64,000 bases of DNA from Chitinophagaceae bacterium (GCA_019638595.1 JAHBTJ010000013.1:168093-232092), one strand, 5' to 3'. Counted from the stretch's first letter, positions 1 through 7,371 are shown. The notes: generated from the letters alone by a model not told the origin. Program-made: numbers and translations.

Positions 1-97
1 TATCTTTCTGAGGGGCAGTCCCCATCCATTGACCTGTTATTGGAAGATCTTTTGGAAGGTTATCCAGTGCCAAATGTATGATTTCCAGTTCTGTCAT
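1..97 (-). CDS. 5' end of an unidentified gene, cut by the window start
   Basis: An ATG at 97-95 opens a frame that is still open at base 1; 32 codons are visible. The peptide begins MTELEIIHLALDNLPKDL and continues ITGQWMGTAPQKD. The pattern of a short amphipathic helix followed by a G-x-W segment resembles the N-terminus of AbiEi-like (type IV toxin-antitoxin) or related winged-helix proteins of Bacteroidota, but this is a weak impression from 32 residues. It lies 85 bp downstream of the SIR2-like gene on the same strand, behind its own repeat-containing upstream region (120-149). The product cannot be named from this window. Confidence 0.5.
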   Translation of the reverse strand, partial: MTELEIIHLALDNLPKDLPITGQWMGTAPQKD

Positions 98-119
98 TTT
101 TCCATTATTTCTATTTTTC

Positions 120-149
120 CGGAAACGTAAAAATAGTAAAATCGGAAAC
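120..149. promoter_or_regulatory. Direct repeat CGGAAAC x2 upstream of the truncated gene
   Basis: CGGAAAC occurs at 120-126 and again at 143-149, a 23-bp period (about two helical turns). The copies lie 22-52 bp upstream of the ATG at 97, where a promoter for the minus-strand gene would be. Two same-face half-sites suggest binding of a dimer or tandem monomers, possibly autoregulation. That is inference; no regulator is identified. Confidence 0.35.
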
Positions 150-182
150 AATAACAAACTTTAATCTTCGATTTATACCCTT

Positions 183-1492
183 TTAGGTTAATTTTTGATC
201 GTAAAAAGTTTCCATAAACTCCTGAAATGTTTTGGTGTGAACGAGAAATTTATCGTCGAAGAAACTGTGGTGGTTTTTTTCAATGGTCCGCGGCTTCAGT
301 TGATGACTGTCCCCTGTGGATGAAAAAATCTTTATTGCCGCCTCCAAATCCTGATCGTTCTTTAGAAAGCCCGGATCCACAATGACAACCTTTACATGCG
401 GATTATGTTGTAAGGCAGTCCTGATCGATGCATTGATGTGTTCATCACCAAAAGAATAACCAACAACTACTATGGTATCAGCAAACGAGCAATCACTGTC
501 AAATGCTGCCTGCATCTGCCGGAAAGGAGCGAATATACCTCTTTGCACTTTCTGATAACCTGTGATGATATTAGTTAACAGCAAAGTTTTGCTCTTTTCA
601 CTTTGCCATATCGCAAGTTCATAGGAATTTTCTATAAGTCGCGGACCTTCTGTCAGATAGATGGCTGGATTGGATAACTGCCCCGCATCCCGGGCTTCCA
701 CGTCCCAGAAAATAGAGCCGTGCAGGTTGTAATGACAATCACAATCCTTATTGCCGAGAATAGACCTGACATCCGCTCTTAACCTGGAACCATATTCCAA
801 AGTAGCCTTACTGTTAAATCCTTCAAATAACGAAAGTGGTTCAGCAGTATGCTCCAGTATAACTTTAAAGTTTCGTTCATAATTTAAGGTGTAGAGCCGG
901 ATGACTGAATCATTGCTGATGCTCCTGATCCATCCGGTAAACAATTCATTCATGGTTGCATTTGCTTCCGTCAGCACGTTCGACTTACCTTTCGTGTGAT
1001 AAGCGTACTTCGTAATGCGTGTCACAACAGGCGTCAAAACCGTTGCCAGCAATTGCTGTAAAAAGAACTGTGCCGGAGTCTCAAAGTTTAAGGCACTTTT
1101 TGCAAATTCAGAACTTTTACCCCTTGGTATTTGTAGCTTAAATCCATGAGCGGCGTTCCTGCCTTCAATGGAAAAATTTAAGATCTCCTTTTCAAAACGG
1201 CTGGAAAAAAAAGTGCCGGGAATAGACGGCAGCTTACGCTGGCCGTCAAAGTAGGAGTAATAAACGATCAGTTCTTCAAGCACGTTGATGATCGTTTCAA
1301 AATTGATGTCATTTTCTGATAGTTGGGTTGCTGAAGCAACTCCTGGTAAATAAACTCGGTAATCGTCATATCACCGGAAACGGTAGGATAACCGGACTTT
1401 CTTACCAGTTGCGTTAGTTCGTAGGTACCCGGCGCTCCCCAACTCATGGCAGCGCCTGCTCCAAATAAAAGTACAGTTCGTTTTTTACGCAT
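183..1492 (-). pseudogene. SIR2-like (SIR2_2 type) NAD-binding protein, broken by a 1-base frameshift
   Basis: Two overlapping frames together encode one SIR2-like protein. The first (1492-1268) starts MRKKRTVLLFGAGAAMSWG, carrying the GAGAS-like nucleotide-binding loop at residues 11-15. The second (to 183) carries the rest, including IVVVGYSFGDEHIN near the C-terminus, typical of SIR2_2 proteins of phage defence. In frame 1 the reading passes through Q-K-M-T and stops; adding one A to the AAAA run (TTTT on the plus strand at 1312-1315) gives Q-K-N-D-I-N-F-E-T-I-I-N-V and joins the frames into about 436 codons. Members of this family degrade NAD+ during abortive infection. Either the gene is inactive or the base was lost in sequencing. 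A truncated small gene follows at 97; no separate effector or sensor partner is recognisable. Confidence 0.75.
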
Positions 1493-1572
1493 ATCCTCAA
1501 AGATCGTACAGGACTTTCATAGCTTCCTTTTCTCGCAAATGAATTTCCCTATTGATATGCTTTCATAGACAT

Positions 1573-1689
1573 TTAATTTTCATCTTCGCTTGAAATAAAT
1601 TCGGATGGAATGTCACTATCAGCCGTTGTACCATGGCGACGAGGGTTATGTTGTATGCTTCCTGAAATGCGGTTGCTTTCGTGTAGCAT
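1573..1689 (-). CDS. Possible 38-codon ORF or gene remnant
   Basis: ATG at 1689-1687 runs to TAA at 1573. The peptide ends in an acidic tail (ADSDIPSEFISSEDEN) that looks like a genuine protein C-terminus rather than random translation. It lies between the terminator of the 28-aa peptide unit and the SIR2-like gene, 80 bp upstream of the latter. It could be the remains of a longer gene. No family was recognised, and it may not be expressed. Confidence 0.25.
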   Translation of the reverse strand: MLHESNRISGSIQHNPRRHGTTADSDIPSEFISSEDEN

Positions 1690-1743
1690 TCAAAACGAAA
1701 TCATGCAGGTTTGTATAAAAATGATATTCCTTATGCATACTAC

Positions 1744-1769
1744 AAATAGCCCCAATTGAGGGGCTATTT
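1744..1769 (-). terminator. Intrinsic terminator of the hairpin-array/peptide unit
   Basis: A perfect 10-bp stem: AAATAGCCCC (1744-1753) pairs with GGGGCTATTT (1760-1769) around a 6-nt loop. On the minus strand the 3' side of the stem ends in ATTT followed by GTA, so the U-tract is short. It lies 10 bp beyond the stop codon of the 28-codon ORF. Confidence 0.7.
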
Positions 1770-1779
1770 ATTAGATGCT

Positions 1780-1866
1780 CTACTTTTTCTTAAACCAATC
1801 CCACAACTCAGTAAGTGTCTTAATTATTCCTAAGACACCTCCAATCATTAGAATCCATTCGGACAT
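1780..1866 (-). CDS. 28-aa hydrophobic peptide, candidate type I-like membrane toxin
   Basis: ATG at 1866-1864 and TAG at 1782-1780 enclose 28 codons. The peptide starts MSEWILMIGGVLGI, continues with IKTLTELWDWF and ends in three lysines. It has a single hydrophobic helix long enough to enter a membrane, a tryptophan-rich interface segment and a basic tail: the layout of small membrane-active peptides such as type I toxins or signalling peptides. It has no Shine-Dalgarno sequence, as is usual in Bacteroidota. It is preceded by a structured leader of about 190 nt (1867-2052) with five hairpins and followed after 10 bp by a strong terminator, so it looks like an independent one-gene unit. The toxin role is inference from size, composition and layout; I could not assign it to a family. 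Confidence 0.6.
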   Translation of the reverse strand: MSEWILMIGGVLGIIKTLTELWDWFKKK

Positions 1867-1923
1867 GTTAAATGATTTTTGAAACGTTCGTAACATTCAG
1901 TACCGTAGTGTTGGTAAAGTATG

Positions 1924-2037
1924 CTGCCTTGTCAGGCAGAAGTTGGTGTTCCCGAAGGAACCAGGATTATTTCCCTGTGAAGGGACTGTGTGTGTTGTTG
2001 CTCCCGTAAGAGCCTTGTATTTGTTGTCTTGTTAGAC
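1924..2037 (-). ncRNA. Array of five short tetraloop hairpins, structured leader or ncRNA
   Basis: Five consecutive inverted repeats lie at 2026-2037, 2000-2013, 1972-1985, 1948-1961 and 1924-1939. Read on the minus strand, each is a 4-6 bp stem closed by a 4-nt loop: AACA, UACG, UCAC, UUCG and GACA; two are UNCG-type stable tetraloops. Loop centres are 25, 28, 24 and 23 nt apart. The linkers are A/C-rich on the minus strand (for example AACAAATACAAG and AACAACACACACA), as expected for deliberately unpaired RNA. Stem sequences differ from one another, so this is not a simple repeat. The array ends 58 nt before the ATG of the 28-aa peptide. It could delay or gate translation, bind a protein, or act as an RNA in its own right. 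Confidence 0.65.
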
Positions 2038-2058
2038 CAGATTCATAAAGAACGGAAA

Positions 2059-2066
2059 CAAATATA
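2059..2066 (-). promoter_or_regulatory. -7 promoter element TATATTTG for the hairpin-array unit
   Basis: TATATTTG on the minus strand (2066-2059) matches the Bacteroidota -7 consensus TAnnTTTG exactly. Transcription would begin near 2052, about 15 nt before the first hairpin, giving a transcript of roughly 310 nt that ends at the terminator at 1744. No clear -33 TTG lies at the usual distance. Confidence 0.5.
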
Positions 2067-2352
2067 AATTATTTTTAAATGCAGCAGTAAATTATTGCAC
2101 ATTCAATTCTTATTCCTTTTAATGTGTTTGCAACAACTGCCAGTAAGAAGAACACCCCGGCATATTGATGTTGGGAGATCAGTAATCTGGTTCCATATCC
2201 GGGAAAAAATTATCATTGTCACTTTTAAGATTTCCTTCCCTCTTTGCTCGTGCCACTGACTAAGATTTTGGGCACTAAAATTACTAAATATTTTAGCCGT
2301 AGATATTTATGCTTTATATTCGTGTAATAAAAGCTATTTAATTTCCACTACG

Positions 2353-2619
2353 ATGTATAATATTACTCTTAAACTTGGAGGGATATCTTACCAATTTGCT
2401 AATCCAAAAGCGGACGTAGGTAATCCCCGACTTAAAGAAATGCTTGATATTTTGGTTAAAGAATTTGAAGTCGTAGAACAATCATTTCCCGATAGAACAT
2501 TAGACCTTTATTGGGATGATGCATGTAAAGATGATCTTCCAATAAAAATTTATACAAATAGCGAAAACGCAATTCTTCCGGTTGAAGCCTTAGCAGTTAT
2601 TCAAAAGAAAAAAGGGTAG
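2353..2619 (+). CDS. Hypothetical protein, 88 aa
   Basis: A complete small frame from ATG 2353 to TAG 2617-2619. The protein starts MYNITLKLGGISYQF and is acidic in its middle (LDLYWDDACKDDLP), with no signal peptide or membrane segment. I do not recognise the family. A bidirectional terminator directly follows, and the neighbouring 81-aa gene converges on it from the other side. It may belong to accessory DNA near the tRNA-Asn junction. Confidence 0.6.
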   Translation: MYNITLKLGGISYQFANPKADVGNPRLKEMLDILVKEFEVVEQSFPDRTLDLYWDDACKDDLPIKIYTNSENAILPVEALAVIQKKKG

Positions 2620-2644
2620 ATTAACTTCTACCCCTTCTTTTTTT
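2614..2644. terminator. Bidirectional intrinsic terminator between two convergent small genes
   Basis: GGGTAGA (2614-2620) pairs with TCTACCC (2627-2633). A T-rich tract follows on the plus strand (2635-2644) and an A-run (2604-2613), which reads as U on the minus strand, precedes it. It can therefore end transcription of both the 88-aa gene and the 81-aa gene. Confidence 0.75.
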
Positions 2645-2888
2645 AATTATTCGATTCTACATAATTAATACCGTTTGGTGTAATTCTTAAAAACGGTTTG
2701 AAAGCCACTAAACGTAAATTAGCGTATCCTTCATTTTCCAGTCCTTTAGCCAAATCCATTAATTCAGTTTCCGAATCTGTTGGAATATTTGCATCAAGAC
2801 AAATTTTCTTAACAGGTAATGGGTTTGCTTCGTGTCTGAATTTGTACAATTCTTGCAAAATTAAATTTGCTTTTTCGGTGTTTAACAT
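2643..2888 (-). CDS. Hypothetical small protein, 81 aa, possible winged-helix fold
   Basis: Starts MLNTEKANLILQELYKFR and ends LRITPNGINYVESNN. The pattern of a helix, a basic linker, a D-L-A-K-G-L-E-N-E-G-Y segment and a final beta-hairpin with L-R-I-T-P-N-G resembles a small winged-helix DNA-binding domain (compare 'LTxxGxxYLE' endings), but no family can be named. It has no membrane segment. It converges with the 88-aa gene on a shared terminator, and its 5' side faces the tRNA-Asn fragment and integrase. Confidence 0.6.
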   Translation of the reverse strand: MLNTEKANLILQELYKFRHEANPLPVKKICLDANIPTDSETELMDLAKGLENEGYANLRLVAFKPFLRITPNGINYVESNN

Positions 2889-2990
2889 TGTTAGCGATTT
2901 TTAAATTAAAAATATACTGTAAAGGTAATTAAAAGAAACCGTAAAAGTGTTGGTGGGAATTACAGTGAATTAAAAACTTCAAGAAAATTC

Positions 2991-3026
2991 AAAACCCACG
3001 CCAGACACAAGTTTGACGTGGGGTTT
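2991..3026 (-). terminator. Terminator-like hairpin downstream of the tRNA-Asn fragment
   Basis: CCCACG (2995-3000) pairs with CGTGGG (3017-3022). On the minus strand the stem is followed by TTTT, so it would end transcription coming from the tRNA at 3112-3074. Its presence suggests that DNA below 3074 is the original downstream flank of the tRNA gene. Confidence 0.5.
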
Positions 3027-3073
3027 ACTCGTTTTAACGATTTTTGAGTCGTTTTAAAACTCCTGTTTATCTT

Positions 3074-3112
3074 TCCCTTCAGGACTTGAACCTGAGACCC
3101 TCTGATTAACAG
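3074..3112 (-). other. 3' fragment of a tRNA-Asn gene, putative attachment-site duplicate
   Basis: On the minus strand 3112-3074 reads as the 3' half of a tRNA: anticodon loop CTGTTAA (anticodon GTT, Asn), the 3' strand of the anticodon stem, a variable loop, a perfect T arm (TCAGG/CCTGA around TTCAAGT, 3095-3079) and the acceptor 3' strand AGGGA. The D arm, 5' acceptor strand and 5' anticodon stem are missing; upstream sequence does not resemble a tRNA. Homology starts in the anticodon loop, a usual crossover place for tyrosine recombinases, and the integrase lies 38 bp away. It is best read as the displaced 3' end left by integration of an element extending to higher coordinates. No intact tRNA-Asn is found in the window. 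Confidence 0.7.
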
Positions 3113-3149
3113 ATTGAATCAAATACAAGATCAATACATAGTCTTCCAT

Positions 3150-4505
3150 TTATGCGCTAATAGCAGCCTGTTGAACTTGATGTCGGTTAACAATCCCCAT
3201 ATCACCTCTTTGCTCCCACAGCTCTTTTATTTTTAAGCCTGCTTCTTCGGGTGTAATACGGATGTAGCGATAAAAATCACGGAGATTTTTATGCCCGCTA
3301 ATTTTCATAATCAAGTCAACAGGGGTACCAGCTAAAAACTCATTGGTGCAAAATGAACGGCGGCAGGTATGCGAAGTGACCCAGGCATATTTAGGCCGTA
3401 CTTCTATTATGTCTTTATTGCCCCGTTTATGAGAGAATTTGATCAATTCAGTGATGCCCGCAATTTTGACTACTTCTTTTATGTAGTAATTAAAATCGGG
3501 GTTAGTGATTTTGGGAATTTTTCTTTTGAACTTATGAATAAATATGTAATTGGCTTCATCCCTTAAAGGAATAACCACCCGGTGATCTGACTTTTCCTGC
3601 TTTTTGTAGAGCATCCTGTTTCTTACGTCTTCCGGCACAACGGTTGAGAAATCAGAAAACCGAAGCCCCGTTAAACATCCGAAAACAAAAAGGTCACGGT
3701 ATTTTTCCAAGTGAGGATATTTGGACAGGTCGGTTTGGTAAACACGGGTTATTTCATCCCAATTCAGGTAAACAGCATCGGATTCCTCGTCCATACCCTT
3801 AAAGTCCTCCAGGTTGATCGGGGAAATAATTTTGCGACGCATCCGGTTATTAAGGAATATACGGAGTTGCTTAATAGTTTTGCCGATTGTACTAATCTTA
3901 AATCCTTTTACTAATTTTTTTCTTCTCCGGTGTATATGCTCATAGGCCATATATTCAACAAAATCCTCGTAGAAGTTAATATCAAAGGATTCAAATCTGA
4001 TTGGATTATTACGATATTCCTCAAATGCCTTTAACGTATCCCGCATGTTATTAAATACGTTAATCATTTTGGGGGAAACCTTCTTTTCTTTGCTTTTGAT
4101 ATATTCCTCTATCTGGAAAAAGACGTCCAGGTTAACTTTCGGTTCTTCTCCCTTTTTGCCCTCTATTTCCAAAAGTTTTGAAGTATCAAAGTCTGGCTTG
4201 AATGTAGTTTTAGTGAAGGATACAACGTCTTCAATATTGTTTTGGATGGCATAAGTAATAATATCTTCCGCAATGCGTATTTGCCTTCTTATTTCAGTAT
4301 TAATTTGGCTGGCGTCGCCATAAGTAGTTGGAAGTTTGTCTATGACATACTTGCCTTTTTTTGACCAGTAAGCGGGAGGAATAGCTACTTGAGTATTCAG
4401 TAGCGTTTTATCACTTTCACTTTTACAATACTGAAGGAAGATAATACTGGTTCCATCTTTCCGAGCTTTGCTTGCCGGGCAGATTGGCGTAACTGATAAC
4501 AACAT
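3150..4505 (-). CDS. Tyrosine recombinase/integrase, Bacteroidota type
   Basis: A 451-aa site-specific recombinase. It has an N-terminal arm-binding domain (residues about 1-100, with a beta-strand-rich start and A-I-P-P-A-Y-W-S-K-K-G), a SAM-like core-binding domain (about 125-230) and a C-terminal catalytic domain. Catalytic residues are visible: Arg in TGLRFSDF (about 280), the H-x-x-R motif in SHTCRRSF (about 380), His in SGHKNLRDF and the nucleophile Tyr in FYRYIR (about 410-415). The length is usual for integrases of conjugative or genomic-island elements in this phylum. It reads toward the tRNA-Asn fragment, and two identical 10-bp direct repeats sit just upstream of its start. It appears intact and could be active. 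Confidence 0.9.
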   Translation of the reverse strand: MLLSVTPICPASKARKDGTSIIFLQYCKSESDKTLLNTQVAIPPAYWSKKGKYVIDKLPTTYGDASQINTEIRRQIRIAEDIITYAIQNNIEDVVSFTKTTFKPDFDTSKLLEIEGKKGEEPKVNLDVFFQIEEYIKSKEKKVSPKMINVFNNMRDTLKAFEEYRNNPIRFESFDINFYEDFVEYMAYEHIHRRRKKLVKGFKISTIGKTIKQLRIFLNNRMRRKIISPINLEDFKGMDEESDAVYLNWDEITRVYQTDLSKYPHLEKYRDLFVFGCLTGLRFSDFSTVVPEDVRNRMLYKKQEKSDHRVVIPLRDEANYIFIHKFKRKIPKITNPDFNYYIKEVVKIAGITELIKFSHKRGNKDIIEVRPKYAWVTSHTCRRSFCTNEFLAGTPVDLIMKISGHKNLRDFYRYIRITPEEAGLKIKELWEQRGDMGIVNRHQVQQAAISA

Positions 4506-4507
4506 AG

Positions 4508-4529
4508 TTAGTCGAATTTTTAGTCGAAT
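4508..4529. repeat. Two 10-bp direct repeats upstream of the integrase
   Basis: TTAGTCGAAT occurs at 4508-4517 and 4520-4529 (12-bp period), immediately upstream of the integrase start at 4505. Such short tandem sites are typical of arm-type sites for a tyrosine integrase or of an autoregulatory operator overlapping its promoter. Which one applies cannot be told from sequence. Confidence 0.45.
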
Positions 4530-4648
4530 AAAATATTGTTACCAGAAGTAAAGGTACTGCGAAGAAAAATGGATTTTTGTTTCTAAAAACTGAAAATCAA
4601 TCAGTTATAGTTAATCTAAGTAAGAACGAGTAAGTTTAGTTTTCGACA

Positions 4649-4700
4649 GTTTGAATCCCAGCGGGATCACAAGAGGGGTGCTCATTAAGCATCCTTTTTT
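4649..4700 (+). other. tRNA-3'-end-like scar followed by an intrinsic terminator
   Basis: GTTTGAATCCCAGCGGGATC (4649-4668) looks like a tRNA T-loop, 3' T-stem strand and acceptor 3' strand, but the sequence before it cannot pair to complete a T stem. Six bases later GGGTGCT (4676-4682) pairs with AGCATCC (4688-4694) and is followed by six T (4695-4700), a normal terminator. The combination suggests the distal attachment-site remnant of an integration event, on the opposite strand from the tRNA-Asn fragment. The tRNA identity is not clear. Confidence 0.4.
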
Positions 4701-4873
4701 CATTTATAAGCTGTCTATAGGTTACAAAATCGTTCATTTTTACTCCAAATCACTACATTTTAATGCAAATTTTATGAGGAGTTGATCAAAGATCATCTTC
4801 CGGGGGCAGTTTAACTTATGGTTCGATGTTTTCAAACGGTTGACCTTATGGTACTCGAACCAATACAAACCAT

Positions 4874-5930
4874 TTATTTGCTACTATGATCCATCAAAGA
4901 ACCAAGAGTGCCCCACTCATCGAAATGCTTCAACAACAGGTTTTGGTTTTTGAGTGTAAGTTGATGGTTATAGAATTCAATTGCAAAATTGGCGAGATCA
5001 TATAAGAAGGACAGTGTGTTCTTAACCTGAGATGCTGAAAGTTGCATTCCTTTTCGCTGTTCTGTTTCGATGATCAGTTTATATCCTGATGACAGTTCAT
5101 CCGGTTCTATTGAGTTGTTTTCATCAGCAACCGGGACTTCGACAGGATGATTGTAGATTATTTTGATACTATCATTAAGGAGAATCTTAAAGCAGTGGTC
5201 ATTTCACAATATTGGGTTCTTAAAAAGTAAAGTGATTAGTTGCCTTTTTTGATTAATGTCTCCGTTTTCGTAAATATAATCAAGTGACGATAATGCTCCT
5301 GACATAGGATCAAGCCTGCTTTCCCAAAGTCTAAGGGAAATAGCGGCATTATCAATTTTCAGTTTTAATATCTCCATTTTTGTTTGACAATCCCACTTGA
5401 GTTTATAATACTCTGGTGCATTGATATCCTTTGATAAGAGTAGCGAACGGGCTGCAATCATGTGATCCTCCAATTCTTCAATCTTTTTGATAGTACGATG
5501 TTGATTGATCATGCTTGAAAGTGAAGATTCTTTATAAGTTTTTCTAAGGATGGTCTGGAATAATCTGCTGTATTCAGGAGCAGGCTTTAATGATCTTATC
5601 ATGAAAATAAAAGAGTCATGCACTTTTTCTGTTCTTATTCTGAACCCACAGTTACAGTGATAATAAAAATACCATTTGGTTCTACCTTTTGATCTGCTGC
5701 CGGTCAGTTTTTGAAAACAACGTGGGCAATAAAGAAATCCTCTGAAAGGCAGCATTTCATTGACGATTTTTTACTTGCAGTCGCTATTTTCCTGCTTTTC
5801 TTTTTAAGAACATTCTGCACTTTGTCAAAAAGTAGTTGTGAAATAATTTTTTCATGCTTACCATATGCCGTTTTCATATTGATATTTTTTGACGGCAATA
5901 AATCTAATCTTGCAATTAGTTGATGTAACT
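4874..5930 (-). pseudogene. Remnant of a large serine recombinase
   Basis: The visible remnant starts within the recombinase domain: AYGKHEKIISQLLFDKVQNV (from about 5880). It then changes frame and continues MLPFRGFLYCPRCFQKLTG with the zinc-ribbon cysteines (C-P-R-C ... C-N-C) and a coiled-coil segment. Adding one A to the six-A run (plus-strand T run 5767-5772) restores the sequence as K-K-I-V-N-E-M-L-P-F-R-G. A TGA at 5206-5204 interrupts the frame after LLFKNPIL; beyond it the same frame stays open for 109 codons to TAA at 4874, so it may be a premature stop. The catalytic N-terminal domain with the serine nucleophile is absent; a TAG near 5931 ends the frame upstream. The gene is dead and shows that more than one recombinase has acted here. 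Confidence 0.75.
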
Positions 5931-5995
5931 GCTATACAACCCTTCCGTAATTGTACTTCTGTAAATGTGGGAGCATTTTTATTTATTTATGTAAA

Positions 5996-6055
5996 TTTTG
6001 AGAAAATTTCTCATATTTTAATAATATATCATATTTTTGAGAAAATTTCTCAAAA
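5996..6055. promoter_or_regulatory. Two near-identical palindromes upstream of the ATPase gene, putative operators
   Basis: Half-site TTTTGAGAAA and its complement TTTCTCAAAA flank a single central A at 6035-6055. A second copy of the same palindrome, with its outer right arm changed, starts at 5996; the copies are exactly 39 bp apart. The right-hand copy touches the ATG at 6055. Two matching palindromes over a promoter and start codon are typical of a repressor operator. The binding protein is unknown; the products of this operon itself are candidates. Confidence 0.6.
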
Positions 6056-7371
6056 TGTTGATCGAATTTTCAGTGGCTAATTACTTGTCATTCAAGGATA
6101 AAACAACTTTAAGCCTCCTTTCTGCATCAATTAAAGAGCATAAGGATGCCAATATTTTCTCTACCGAAAAATATGACCTGCTGAAAGGTTCAGTGCTCTA
6201 TGGTGCCAATGCAAGTGGGAAAAGCAACTTTATTAAAGCTATGTCCACTATGCGGAGGCTTATTCTCTTTTCCTTTGAGAAATCATCTACCGAAGAGTTG
6301 GGGATTACTCCATTCCTATTAAATACCGAGACTGAAAATGCCCCCTCTTTTTTTGAAGTAGTTTTTCTTATTGACAATGTCCGTTATCGCTATGGGTTTG
6401 AAGTGGACGATACGGCTGTACATGCTGAATGGTTATACGAAGCACCCCGGCAGGCAGAAAAGCCATTATTCATCCGTGAAAAAGACGGGATTGAAGTGAT
6501 GGAAAAATCTTTCCCGGAAGCAAAAGACCTGGAGGAAAGAACAAGAGATAACGCTCTCTTTCTTGCAGTTATCGACCAGTTCAACGGGAAAACAGCAAAG
6601 AAGATCATGCAATGGTTTAGCAATTTTATTACAGTATCGGGGCTAAGTCATGAAGGTTATAAAGCTGTGACTTTCGGGTTGCTGGAGGATAAAGATACCC
6701 GTCCTCTTCTACTTGATTTTTATAAGAAGCTGGATTTAGGCTTTGATGATATTACAACGGATAAAAAACCATTTGACCCAAAAGAATTGCCGGAAGATAT
6801 CCCGGAAAGCCTGGTGAAACAGCTTATTACAGACCTTCAGGATTCTTTCCGCATTGATATCAGAACCATTCACAAGAAATATGATGCTAAAAACAAGGTA
6901 GCAGGGAAGGTCGAATTTGATATGCGAAGCCAGGAATCTTCCGGTACCAATAAGCTATTCAATATTTCGGGGCCAGTGTTCGATGTTTTGAATGACGGTG
7001 GTGTATTGGTTATTGATGAGCTGGATGCCAGCTTGCATCCTTTACTGACACTTGCGATTACTAAGTTATTTAATTCAGCAGAATTCAATCAAAAAAACGC
7101 CCAACTGATTTTTGCTACGCATGATACAAATCTTTTGAATTATGGAAACTATCGCAGGGATCAGATCTATTTTGTAGAGAAGAATAAATACGGAGCATCC
7201 GAAATGTATTCACTGGTGGAATACAAGGAAGAAGGCAAAACCATTCGTAAAGACCGTTCTTTTGAGAAAGACTATATCGAAGGTCGCTATGGCGCTATTC
7301 CTTTCATTGGTAATCTGTCAAATGTTGTAAAGGAATGGCAAAATACAGTAGAAAATAAAATGAGATTATAA
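6055..7371 (+). CDS. AAA/ABC-type ATPase, RloA/AriA-like (AAA_15/AAA_21 family)
   Basis: The protein of about 438 aa starts at ATG 6055 (MLIEFSVANYLSF, the usual opening of this family) rather than at the upstream TTG at 6037, which lies inside a palindrome. Walker A is GANASGKS at residues 50-57, Walker B VLVIDELDASLHP at about 317-329, and a switch histidine follows in FATHDTNLL (about 354). The family powers bacterial defence systems such as RloAB and PARIS, where the ATPase pairs with a nuclease or TOPRIM partner. No RloB/AriB-like partner is present. The next gene, jetA, starts 33 bp downstream, so the ATPase appears to be transcribed with Wadjet. It may be an independent abortive-infection module or an accessory of the operon. 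Confidence 0.85.
   Translation: MLIEFSVANYLSFKDKTTLSLLSASIKEHKDANIFSTEKYDLLKGSVLYGANASGKSNFIKAMSTMRRLILFSFEKSSTEELGITPFLLNTETENAPSFFEVVFLIDNVRYRYGFEVDDTAVHAEWLYEAPRQAEKPLFIREKDGIEVMEKSFPEAKDLEERTRDNALFLAVIDQFNGKTAKKIMQWFSNFITVSGLSHEGYKAVTFGLLEDKDTRPLLLDFYKKLDLGFDDITTDKKPFDPKELPEDIPESLVKQLITDLQDSFRIDIRTIHKKYDAKNKVAGKVEFDMRSQESSGTNKLFNISGPVFDVLNDGGVLVIDELDASLHPLLTLAITKLFNSAEFNQKNAQLIFATHDTNLLNYGNYRRDQIYFVEKNKYGASEMYSLVEYKEEGKTIRKDRSFEKDYIEGRYGAIPFIGNLSNVVKEWQNTVENKMRL

Noticed and set aside
1924-2037. CRISPR array, type III toxin-antitoxin RNA repeats or retron RNA
   Set aside because: The five units share form but not sequence, so there are no identical repeats as in CRISPR or ToxI arrays. 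No Cas gene, ToxN-like nuclease or reverse transcriptase is nearby.
2698-2904. 68-codon plus-strand frame opposite the 81-aa gene
   Set aside because: Antisense to a more protein-like minus-strand frame that ends at a shared terminator; serine/phenylalanine-rich translation typical of a shadow.
3074-3150. Complete tRNA gene
   Set aside because: Only the part from the anticodon loop to the acceptor 3' strand is present; upstream bases cannot form a D arm or pair with the acceptor and anticodon 3' strands.
5889-6080. 63-codon frame upstream of the ATPase
   Set aside because: It runs through the palindromic operator region and into the ATPase gene; translation shows no protein pattern.
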